From positions 5,193,685 through 5,257,684 of the forward strand of contig NC_052019.1 of NCBI RefSeq assembly GCF_015832195.1: a stretch of DNA of 64,000 nucleotides, given 5' to 3'. A program made the translations under genes and the position numbers. Positions within the stretch are counted from its first letter, which is position 1, and every line of letters starts with the position of its first letter. The notes beneath the pieces are model-generated. The model worked only from the letters and a program-made list of their open reading frames with translations, was not told where the DNA came from and did no database searches. Positions 12,542 through 24,500 of the stretch are shown piece by piece. This stretch comes from Motacilla alba alba (Eukaryota > Chordata > Aves > Passeriformes > Motacillidae).

Positions 12542-15500
12542 CTGCAAGAAAGAGAGGTCGCTGGTCACTGCCAGAGCCACGCCCTGCTCGGGTACAGTAT
12601 TGGCAGGGAACCCCCGACCAGGAGGAGAGGATGATGCCTCTTGTCACTGTCATATTTTCTGAGAAATCCTCTTTGCCCAGGATTTTTCTCCTGAGAGGCC
12701 TCAGAAAAGAATGAAAACAGTAATTATCTGATTGCTTTGGAATGTGGTCTGGAGATCGTTTACCAACAGGTTGCATGTTTGATCAGTTCCATGTGAATTG
12801 TTTTAACTTAAAGGCCAATCACAGCCAGCTGTGTTGGGCTCTGAGGAGTCAGTCACGAGTCTTCATTACAGTTCCTGTGAAACCTTCTGTCTGTATCCTT
12901 TCTCTATTCTTTAGTATAGCTTTAGTATAGCATTCATAATACAATATAATACAATATAATACAATATAATACAATATAATACAATATAATACAATATAAT
13001 ACAATATAATACAATATAATACAATATAATACAATATAATAATAAATCAGCCTTCTGAGAACATGGAGTCAGATTCTCATCTCTTCCCTCATCCTGGGGA
13101 CCCTCCTAAAGACCACAGCATCTGACTCTACCTTATCAGAAGGCTAATTAATTACTTTATTATATTATTCTATACTATATTAAACTATTTTACATTACAG
13201 CTAAACTGAATCTGCCAAGCACTCAACTCTGCACACAACTGCTCTGACTCTCGTGACTGTCAGCCCACAGTCCTGACACACACACACTTGGCCCTGACAG
13301 ACCAAGGCAACACCACCATCCCTCTGGGTAAACAATCTCCATATTGCATTCTACTTTGGCACAACACAGGCACAGCAAATAAGGTAAAAATTGTGTTTTC
13401 TTTCTCTGAGGTTCAGAGAATGTGAAACCCAGAAATATTCTTGGGAAAAATTGTGCCTTGCTTTTCTCTGTGAAGAGAAATGTGGGGACACTCGTGTCCT
13501 CTGCTCTGCCCTCTGTGGTTTTGCTCCTTCAAAAGCACCAGTGCCTCCATCGGAGGTTTGGAGAAGTGCCCAACCTGGATCAGGCACACTGGGAGCTTCT
13601 GGGAAGTGTTTTCCATGCAGCCACTTCCAGCAACAACTCTCCAGAGACTGAGGAACAACTCCCAAAGCTCCACGGACATTCACGCTGCCCCAGCCACCAC
13701 TGTTGCACCAACACAACCAGGAGACAAGGATTTTCTGCTGCCTGATGACCCATGGGAGCAAGAGGAAGCTGCACACACCCACAGGACTGGGGATCCCTCC
13801 CTCTGCCTTTCAACTCGCCTGAAAGACTTCCCTGTAAGAGATCACCTGGCTAACATTTGCTCAAATGTCGAGACTCAGCAGCTCTGGTGCTACCTCTGCA
13901 ATTTGTAGCCCATTTGTAAATGTACTTTTGAATGCATTTAATTATGGAGTGCTCCTAACTTCACAGTGATCACTGAGACACAGCCAGAGGCCAGGAAGGT
14001 GGATAGAAACGGAGACAAGGGCTACCACAAGCACAACGTGGCCAAAACCCTTCTCCCAGCACTGCACTTAGGCTTTAACAGCCACACATTTAGGCTCATC
14101 CACTTCTGGGTAGGGAAGAAGCTCTTCTTCCCTTAGCAGGTCAATTTCTGAGCAGGAAACAGGTCCCATTATTTACTATTCCCTTCTCAAACAAAAAGAA
14201 ATGCAGGGAAGAAGCTCCTGCTGTGCACAGCAACCAGGCACTGTCTGCCTCTTGCACAGACACAGCTCTAATGACAGAGAGATTTGTACAGCCACGGGCA
14301 GCAGCTGGGTTAGGATATGGAGCACTGCACCAGGGGCAGCCCAGACCACCAGAGATCCCTTCCAACCCCAAGAATGCTGTGATTCTGTGATAAGCACTAC
14401 TGAGGGAAGCAACACCACTGACCAGAGCCTCTGCCTGGCCCAGGGTTTCAGTTGTGGAGCCAGGACAATATATGGCTGCTTTGTGGGAGTGCTGGTGTTT
14501 GTGCAACAAGATCCCAACCTGTTCCTGCACATTCTGAGCCATCAGTGAAGGCAGCTGTGTGAAGGCAGGACCTGAGGGACAGGCTTTGCCAAGATAACCA
14601 GAAAGACATCCAGATGCTGCTTCCCTGAAGTTCAGAGAGTGCCAGTGCCCTGGGCAGACCCAGATGGTCCAGAGGCAGCTCTTGCCTGAGCAGCAGGTCT
14701 CATGCAAGGCAAGAGTCCTTGCAAAGAGGCTGTTTTGTTTGCAAACAGAGCACTCAGCTTGGTGCTCAAGCCCAGCTAGAGCTTGAGTACACTTCATCCT
14801 CACAGCAAGGCCAGCAGGGAGGGCTTCCCAATGGGAATGGGATGCAGAGCTGTAAGCAGCTCCTGGAAAATACCATAGCACAGTGCAAACCCTCCCTCCA
14901 GAGTGCACTGGTGTTTCCACTAAGTCCCTCTCTAAATGGGCACAAGGAGAGTAAGGAAGAGGACAGGATTGTTGTGCTAATGGGAAACAGTGTCAACATC
15001 AAATCACTCCAGGTTTTCATCACCGTGTGGGAAAAGCCCCATGGGCACAATTGTACCAACTGAACTGACTGCTCTCTTGAGTAGAAACAAATGCAGGGAC
15101 TGGCAGGAGGGCAGCCAATACACACACATACACATTCCCTCATATCCAGGAGAGAACTGCCACAGTGCAGGTGACTTATCACACACCAAGCCTCAGCCAG
15201 CTTTTGTGGTTTTTAAAAAATCAGACATCACCTGGTATCATTTTGATAGCGGAGTTCACTTCATGCCACTCATGAACCTTGTCAAACTTCCAGTCCAGGA
15301 TGAAGTTCCCATTGTCTGTCACCACAGGGCCCTGGAAGCAAAGCCAGTTGTCATGGCATGAGCCCTGCGTCTCCTGATCACCAGCCAGGGACTGCCACAG
15401 CCCTCACTGGGACCAGCTGTCCCCACTGCAGTGGTTTAGAGTCATCATTCACATAAATTGGGGCCATCCCCACAATAAACCTGTCAGTGAAACCATCACC

Positions 15501-18500
15501 CCTAACTTGAGACCCTCTTTGGCAGCTCAGACTGCCCTGCAGCCCCCCAACACCCCCAGAGCAGCAGGTCAGACCAGGCTGGCAATCCTTCTGCTCCTTG
15601 CTCCAGGATGTTTCTTTAGGAGCCACAGCCACAGGCTTTCAATGAGCAGCCTGAACACATAAATACACAACCCAGTAACCAAAGGATAAAAAAGAGGAAT
15701 TACACAAGGCGTCACTTGTGGGAGTGAAAGCCCAGATTTCACCAGATGAAGGGCCAGACCTCTGGTCCTCCCTTTGCCCACGTTCAGGTGGGTCCCCAGG
15801 GAAAGCAGGGCTGACAGGGACATGTGGTTGTGATATTTTATGAAAATCCCTTTGCTAGGATTTTCTTCTCCTGAGAAGCTGAAGGGCCTCAGCTTCAAGT
15901 GTAAACAATTTGTTATCTGCTGCTGTGGAATGCAGCAGGTGCTTCCTCGACTGGTCAGTGTGGGATGTTTCTGCTTGGTGGCCAATCCAGGAGGCAGCAG
16001 CTCTCGGACTCTCTGGGAGTCACAGAACTTTGTTATTCATTCCTTTCTATTCCTGTCTCACCTTCTGATAATTCTTCTCTCTGTTCTTTGTAGTATAGTT
16101 ATAGTGTGGTCTTTTTTAATGTAATATATGTCATAATATAATAAACCAGCCTTCTGAAATGGAGTCAAGATCTCTCCTTCGCTTCACCAAGTCCTGACTT
16201 GCCCAGAAGACCCACGGTAGTAGGGACACTCACAGCTTTGTTAACAGCCATCCGCAGCTCCACAACACCACCAAACTTTTTGGTCAGGGCTCTGGTGACA
16301 GGGACATAAGCCATGGGGATGACCTCGATAGGAACTCCCTTCTTCCAGTGCTCCCCAAGGCTGTCAGATTTTTTCCTAAGGGCACAGTTTGAGGTGGGAT
16401 TAGTGCTGGACATTACACTGCTGACACTAATCACATCACCCCAGCCCCTTGGTAAACCCAGGCACAAGGCTCAGGAGGACACAGGGTCAGTCCATGTGTG
16501 CCCTGGTACAGCAAAAGCCAGTCTGATGCACAATGCTCTATCCACTCAAAAGCCCTGCTTTGACATGCTTTGGACAAGCAGAACAGGAGTTGTTTTCTCC
16601 ACAGCCCCATGGCTGGAAAATTTATCTCATGCTGACAATCACTGAGCTCAGAGAGCAGAACTGCCACTTCCCCACAAGCTCTGCTGACTCCCAAGCAGGC
16701 CTGCTGAGTTGAAAATTAAGAAAAAAAGATAAATTGAATTGCTGAAATACTGGGAGCCAGGCTCATTTCCACCCATTCCTGCTCTCCTGTAACCATTGGA
16801 ATGACAATAATGGCCAAACACAGCACCATCTGAAACCTCCCATGGAGGAGAAAGGTATTATGAACAGTAATATCTTCACCTGTAATCAGCAATAACAATG
16901 AAGCACTTTGCAAATCCTGCAACGATCTTCTCCTGTGTCAAGCAGCCACTGCAAGGGGGAAAAAAATAAAAACAAAACCAGAAAACATCAGACTGCTCCT
17001 CACTGTGCCTAATGGCCCTGAAATCCAGTCCCCTCTAATATGTTCTTGCTGGTTTTGGTGCTACCATTACCCCACACCTTATCCTCCTGATGCCCACCCC
17101 TCAACTTTGTGCCCCTTGTCCCTGGCAGCCTTGGCCAGGAGCCATCTCCCACGGGGTGCACACACAGCCCAGCACAGAGACTCCCACAGCCACGCAGGGA
17201 TGCTCAGAGCCTCCCCCACCAGCACTGGGACAGACAGACAGACAGCAAGGCTCACCCGCCACCTTTGATAAGGTTGAGGTCAGAGTCCACCTCATCTGCT
17301 CCATCGATGGCAACATCAAGCTGTGGGAAGAGCAGAAAATGGCTGTGGGAACCCCTCCTGTGCAGCTTCCAGGCCCTGCTCCTGCTGCAGCTCCAGGGCT
17401 GGAGCATCCCAAGCAGCAGCCACAAGTGTCACCAGAGCTGGCACCACCGTGGTGCCAGCCTGACCAGAGACAAGGGTCTGATGGGCCAGCCAAGGATGCC
17501 CTGAGACCACCCAAGCCCCTCCAACAACCACAGGCATGTGAGAGGAGGAGGAACCCAAACCAGCTGCTGGCCTGCAAGGCACACCCCTTTAGCCTCTGGG
17601 GGTGTTTAAGGAGCAGCATGCAAGATTTTCCCAGGAAAAATCTTTTCCCTGTCTCAAGCTTCATCTTGGAAGAGATGCCAAGCACCTGGAGGCAACACAA
17701 CCCAGCAGCCTTCTTGCCATCTAAAGGGACAAGAACTAAGAAAGGACTTAGGGGGAAAATAAACTAAACCTGTTCAAATCATAGAATCAATAAGGTTAGA
17801 AAAGACCTTTAAGATCATTGAGTCCAGCCATTCAACAAACCCTGCAGGTCCCCCCTAAACCATGTCCCTAAGCATCAAATCTACATGTTTTTTGAACACC
17901 TCCAGGGATGCTGATGCCACCACAGCCCTGGGCAGCCTGTTCTAGTGCTCGACCAACCTTTCAGTGCAGAAATTTTTCCTAATATCCAATCTGAACCTCC
18001 TGTGGGGCACAACTTGAGGCTGTTTCCTGTTGTCCCAACTCAAGTTCTGTAGTGTGGCTGCCCAAACTCAGCCTCAGGGGAGGACTAAGGAGCCTGGATG
18101 CTTTCTGAAGGACCAGGTGAGAGGAAGGTCAGCTGAGGTGTCACCTCTGTGGTCCCACTTACCTCTGGATTTCGGTCCAAGTCACTCAGTGTTAAGCCAT
18201 TCTGCAGGATCAGCTGACGAGCCTGCACCAAGAAGAGAATAAACACCATTTACCAGTGGCAGGAAAGGAAAACAGACCCTTGGTATCCTTCCCTGGCTGC
18301 AGCAAGGATGGAGCCTCCCTGGGAGAGCTCCACTCTGAGCTCCTGAAGAAGGTGCAGCAGGAACACACAGCAAGGACAAAATGATCTTTCCAGACCAGAG
18401 CAGTTTAATCAAAAGAAAATCCTGCTGCTGATTTGAACTAAAATGCTCAGGTGGTGCAACAGAACTCCTGGGTTTGAGTGTCTCCATACTAAATAGCAGG

Positions 18501-21500
18501 AGGCCTCATCAGCTTGGTGGGAATCACTTTTATCTAAGCACTAAAGCAGATATGGAATTTTTCAATCCTGTGTTGTTTCAGCTTGGACATCATTCTCCCT
18601 CACACCCATCCAGCCCTTCTTATCTCCTTTGGCTGAAAAATGGGACCAAGAAAACTAAATACTTACACCACAGCAATGTGGAACTAACAAAGAAAATATT
18701 TTTCATATTGGAAATAAGCCAAAAAGTAAATAACAAATGCACAACTCGTGGGAAAAGTGTGGGAATCTGCTGAAACAGCTGCTTGGTGGCTCTGATCTAG
18801 GTCTCCTGCAGTGGCTGTTTCCCTCTAGTGGCAACACAACACAGGGCTGCCCTTGGCTCAGTCCCTCAGCTTGAACAGGCAATCACAGAATTGTTTAGCC
18901 AGGTGTGCTAGCATCAAGTCCAGCCTTTAAGCCACTGCTAAACCACATCCCCAAGTGTCACATGTACATGGCTTTTACATCCCTCCAGGGGCGGTGACTC
19001 CACCACTGCCCTGGGCAGCCTGCTCAGTGCTTGACCACCTTCCCAGTGGAGAAACTTTCCCTAATATCCAATCTAAACCCCTCCTGGCACAACTTGGGGC
19101 CATTTCCTCTTGTCCTGTTATTTCTCACTTGGGAGAAGAGACCGACCCCGACGTGGCTGCCCCCTCCTGTCAGGGGGTTGTGCAGAGTGAGAAGATTCCT
19201 CTTCTGCAGCCCCTCAGCCGCTCCTCATCACACCTGTGCTCCAGACCCCTCCCCAGCTCCCCTCCCTTCTCTGGACACGCTCCAGCCCCTCAGTGCCCTT
19301 CTTGTCATGAGGCACAAAACTGAACACAGGATTGCAGGCGTGGCCTCACCAGTGCCCAGGAGAGAGGGACAATCCCTGCCCTGCTCCTGCTGCCACACTA
19401 TTGCTGCCACAGGCCAGGTGCCCCTGGCCTCCTGGGCCACCTGGGCACACATGGATGGCACATGTTCCCAGCACCCTCAGGGCCTGTTCTGCTCGGCCTC
19501 TTTCCTCTCACTCTGCCCCCAGCCTGGAGCTCTGCAGGAGGTTCTTGTGGCCAAAGTGTAGACCCAGCACCTGGCCTTGTTGAACCTCAAACCTTTGGCC
19601 TTGGTCCATCCATCCATCCATCCATCCATCCATCCTTCCATCCATCCTTCCATCCCCTGCAGAGCCTTGCTGCCCTCCTGCAGAGTGAGATTCCCTCCTT
19701 GCACAGACTCTGCTCAGTCCAAACTTGCTGCCATGCTGCAGCTAGACCAAGAAACCCCAGTGCAATAGCCTGGATCAGCTGATTCCCCTGAATTCTACCC
19801 ACTAACACTAACAAAGTGCATCAGTCACAGGTACTGGCAGCCCAGAAACATCAGAATTAGCAGGTGGCACTCCTGGCAATAAGATTTGAATAGTTTATCA
19901 TGGCACTTCATAGCATGCAGTTTTAACACCCATGGGCTGTGGGGCCCTAAGGACTCACAAAACGATAGGAATAAAAACCAGTGGGTTGGCATTCATCGCA
20001 TGGTGTCCACAAAAGGAGATTTCAGGGATCTGGGAAACTCAAAGCATTGAAAAACACCGTGCTGCACATGCAGGCCAGACCCTGAACAGGCTGAGTCAGC
20101 GGTGTGGCAACGAGGTGGCTTGGCTCTCTCCAGGCTCTGCTTGCAAGGCAATGGGAGCAGTGGGAATCAAAAGCAGAGCTCCCATAACTGAGGGAGAAGT
20201 GGTGGTAACTGCACAGCACTGGACAGGAGCAGTCCCACTCCGTGCTCTCAGCACACGTCCCGGTGAGAAGAGACAACGCAAGCGCCGGGGACAGATACTT
20301 ACCCTGCTCTAGCTTTACTGGTGCTGATGGATTAATGACCTGACAACAGGGAAGGGAGGAGTATAAAAGCCCACTGAAACCAACTCTTCCTTGCCAGTGA
20401 CCTCAGGCAGCCATCTACACCTGTACACAGTGAAAATAAAATGCTGTTTTGCTGACTTGGGAACGCTCCACTCAGAACTGGTTGAGGTCTAAGGGACTGC
20501 AAAAGAGACAAGGCAGCCCCATGTTGGAATTTTGGCTCCTGCAGGTGTACAATCTCTCTCTTCCCTTTAACAGCAACTTTTTGTTTTACTGGTAAGAAAC
20601 TCCATGGTGTTATATGAACTATGGCAACATTTCAAGGCAGGACAGGCTCCAGCCCATGCTCGCTACAAGAGCTTCATCAATATTTTCTTTAAGAACTAAT
20701 GACTGAACTCTGAGCATTTCTCCTAAATTCAAAGGGGACATGGCATTTCAGGGTGGGAATCATTTGAGACAGATCAAAGACAGACTCTCACCACAGTCTA
20801 TATAATCAACAGAAGTACCAATATAGGTTAACTTTTTTTTCCACTTTCTGGCCTTTGCAGCACCTTGCATATACCCCAGTTACCTGCAACAGCTGGGAAG
20901 AGAGAGCCCTATCACCCCCACACCTAAACAACTGCAGGGTAAGAGGATGTTAGGTTTTCCTAAGATTTTAGGATAATTCAGGTTGGTCTCTATCCATCCA
21001 ATCTCCAGGTCAAAGCAAGGTCAGCTCCCAGGTTGCTCAGGGCTGTATCCATCCAGTCCCTGAACACCCCACAGGACAGGCTCTGCCCTGCCTGCCACAC
21101 GGCCTGACCGCCCTCACGGTGACAAGAGTGTGACAAAAGAACAGTCCCCAGGACCATGAGAAGGATACGTGCCCAATTCCTTACTGGGGTATTGCCACCC
21201 AACCTTTAAGATCCTTCGGGTGGTTCTCTGCCTGCCCAAAAGGAGGTTCCCACCTCAGGGAGCAGAGGCAAAGAGACCAAAGCCAGCTGACAAAGGCATG
21301 GAAGATGCTCAGAAGCTTCCCCAGCAGGTCTGTATTCCACCACCAAGCCAGGCTCCCCCTCTCCCTACAGCCCTCTCAACATCTAGCTTGGTATGAACCA
21401 ATTCCTGCAAAGGCTGCACAGCGAACGAGAGGTTAAACCAATTTCTCTTTTGCAATTTCTTATCAAATCCAGCTGATGCAGTTGAAGTTCCTGCTGAAAA

Positions 21501-24500
21501 CACAAGAGCTCACTATTATTCTTTACAGCTGTCAGGGCTGATACAGACTCAAAGGAGACAAAGTGTCTCCAGTGAGCTTTGCACTAGGAGTCTGGTTCAC
21601 CACTAAGCAGCATTTTCCTCTAAGTGGGATCCAGAGAAAGCCACACACCAACCCTGACACAACCAGCCTTACCACACTGGCTCTAAACACACCTCCCAGC
21701 CTGAGCTCAGGTCAGGGTAACACAGCACCGTCACTTTCTTTGTGAGGTCTTTCTGTAAGCTGCACCACGACTGCTTTCACTGGTGCTTTTGGTTCATTCA
21801 CAGCACTGTGAACCAGAGAGAGGCAGGGTGGCCTCCCACAGCCCAGGGGGAGATGCCCTGCAGGAGTGTTTGGACTGGCAGGAAGCAAAGGCAGAAAGCA
21901 CTCACCTGAAAGGACGTAGGGATGCAGACAATTGTCAGGTTCTCCTCCTTAACTCGCTCAGCTGCAGGCAAAAAGCAGAAGCCTTGGTTAGTTCATTGCA
22001 CGAGGCAAAAACACAGCAACTTTCTCTTTAAGAAACCTCAGTTCAGTGCAGCCCCCCTGATTCACTGCGATTACTTGCCTGGCTTGCAAATAACTCAGTC
22101 ACGCTCAAAATGCAAACAGGTGCCCCCTCCATAGGCTGAGTCTCAGTTTCAACACAAATGTTTCAACACCCACTCTGGCCCAGCCCAAGCCACCATGAGC
22201 CATTAACCTTTATGTCTCCAGCAGCAGAGGAGCCCCAATCAGCAAATCCTCACCTGGGAAATCGGCCCCATCCCCTCTCTCACTCCATTAGACAGGTTTT
22301 TGCTGCTCTCCATGTAAACACAGAGCTCCAGCAGCTGTCTGAAAGGTTTGCTGGCTTGTTGCCCTGGGGACATCACATTAATTTATTATAGAACATTTAA
22401 ATATATAGCAGGGAAAGAACTAATAAAGTACAGTATTCCATTAAATGGAAGGAAATATTTCCTCCCCCAGGCTAACCTCAAATGACTAAAATCTATTACT
22501 AAGATATCATTATGGATAAAATGTTATTTTAGTAATTACAATACCCAGGCACAAGCCAGCAGCCCAAGAGCCAGCAAGAGCTCGTGCACCAGAGCAAGCA
22601 CATCAGCTACATGCTCCAAGGTAATGCTGCTGCTGGAAGGATTGAACATGCAGTACACGAGGCTGGATGTTGTTACAAGCCACATCCCAGTTCTAAAGCA
22701 ATCAGGAGACATGAAAAGCCAGAATTTGCAGCCTGGAACAGCCACTCCTCTTCAAATACAATAGCCATTTATTTAGAGACTGATTCTGTGCTCAAGGAGG
22801 GAGTGGTTGCAGTACTGAGCCAAGCCCAGAAGGCTGAACAGCAGCTCCCAGACAATGAAGTGCATCACACACAGAGTGGGGAAATGGGTGACAAGGGGCA
22901 GCCTAGCCCTGCTGTGCCCCTGCACAGTGAAGGGCTGGGCTGTGCTCAGAACTCAGCCTGCTCTGGGCTGCAGGACAGCCCTGCCCAAGGGAGCTGGAGG
23001 TCACCAGGGGACTCCCCAGACAGGCAGAGCCACCCAGGTGGGACACACTGAACTGTGCTGCCCAGGGAAGTGGTGGAATCTTCACACCTGGAAGTGTGTC
23101 TGTAACACTTGGGAGTATGGTTTGGTGCTGAACACAGTGGTGCTGTGTGGGATTTGAGGATCTTGGAGGTGCTTTCCAACCTTAATGATTCTGTGATTCC
23201 CCCTCTGTACCCACGCAAGACCCTCAAGTACAACAGGGCTGATCCTGCACTGCCAACCCACCATGGCCCCCACAGCTGCTCTGCTCTGCATCCAAGGACA
23301 TGCAAAGTTCAGCAGCTCCACAAGCAGGGCTGAGACTGCCCTGCAAAGGAACTCTAAACCTCTGCACCCTCTGTAATGAGCCGTGACAGTAATTATCCTC
23401 ACGCTCACTCTGCAAAACTGCATTTGCCTCACTTGAATATTTTGCTGAAATTTTCTGAATCACTCCCTGAGCAAACCCCTGCACCTGGAGCAAGCAGGTA
23501 AACCTGGCTGCAGGGTACAGTAATAAAATGCAGCAGGATTTCACATTCCTCATTCTCATTACACCTCAGCAGGGCCCTGGGTGTGAATCCTGTGGATGTG
23601 GGGAGCAAAGTGAGCCACAGGCAAACGGGTTAAAGGAAGCAGAGCAGCTGCATGGCCCCGAGCCACACAGCAAGTCAGCACTGGGCAGAGCTGGCAAAGC
23701 TGGAACCAGACCAAGGAGTTCAGCTCCAGTTTGTGGTGGGTGCCAGTGGAGAGCTTTTCCTGGCTGTCAGGAACAGGTGGCAAATCATTACCTCCTCAGG
23801 ACTCTCAGGCAATAAATTTGGAGCTCAAGGCCCAGTTTTAACCTTCAGCTTCAAGCAGGACACAGCAGCCAGTGAACAAACCCAAGGCATGAGCTCTAAG
23901 TCAGCACACTGGTGATTTAGGGTGTTTTTCAAGTAGCTGGGGCAGATGGAAAAGGAGACTTTTTGTGGTGGCAGGGACAGGAAGGGGAGCATCCCACCTA
24001 ATCGTTGCACCGCGTGTACAATCGTAGATCCGCTTCCGATCCCAAGAACTTGATTGTTCTGCAAATCAAAGAGAGACAGAGGAATGTTGTTACTGGAGGC
24101 TCCAGACTCCACGTCCCCAGTAAAACTGGCATCCTAAACACATGCAAGAGGAGCCTTGTCCAGGGATGCACGTGGACACAGCATCTCAGCACTCTGCAGG
24201 CAAGGGAGGGAACATGCTGTGCCAGCGAGGGCATGGCCCTGGTCTGTGGCCAAGGGATTTTAATCAACTCTCCCTCTCATTAAAGGACATGTGCTTGCTA
24301 ATTACCAGCACAGTCCAATCTCAGGGTGTTCAACGCACACTCACTGGTGGTTGCTGGCATTCCATGAAAGCTCTCCTGCCGGAAAGCTGCGAATTTCAGA
24401 CAATACCACAGAGGAAGAAGGGGAAACAACCTCAAGATAAAATCTCCCAAGGAAGCCACACAGTAAAAGGCTGCATTTGCTGCCAACCATATCATTAGTA

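Noticed and set aside
12849..13034. Minus-strand Tyr/Ile/Cys repeat frame
   Set aside because: Direct translation of the decamer array inside an LTR.
14141..14920. Minus-strand frame of 259 codons in RPIA intron 8
   Set aside because: It crosses a CR1 3' end and has no recognisable family. The true RPIA exons lie on either side.
15840..16124. Frames of 80-95 codons shared by 15840-16124 and 35090-35341
   Set aside because: They look conserved only because both lie in copies of the same solo LTR. LTRs are noncoding.
17090..17767. Plus-strand frame of 225 codons
   Set aside because: It is antisense to RPIA exon 5 and intron sequence, with Pro/Gln-rich low-complexity content.
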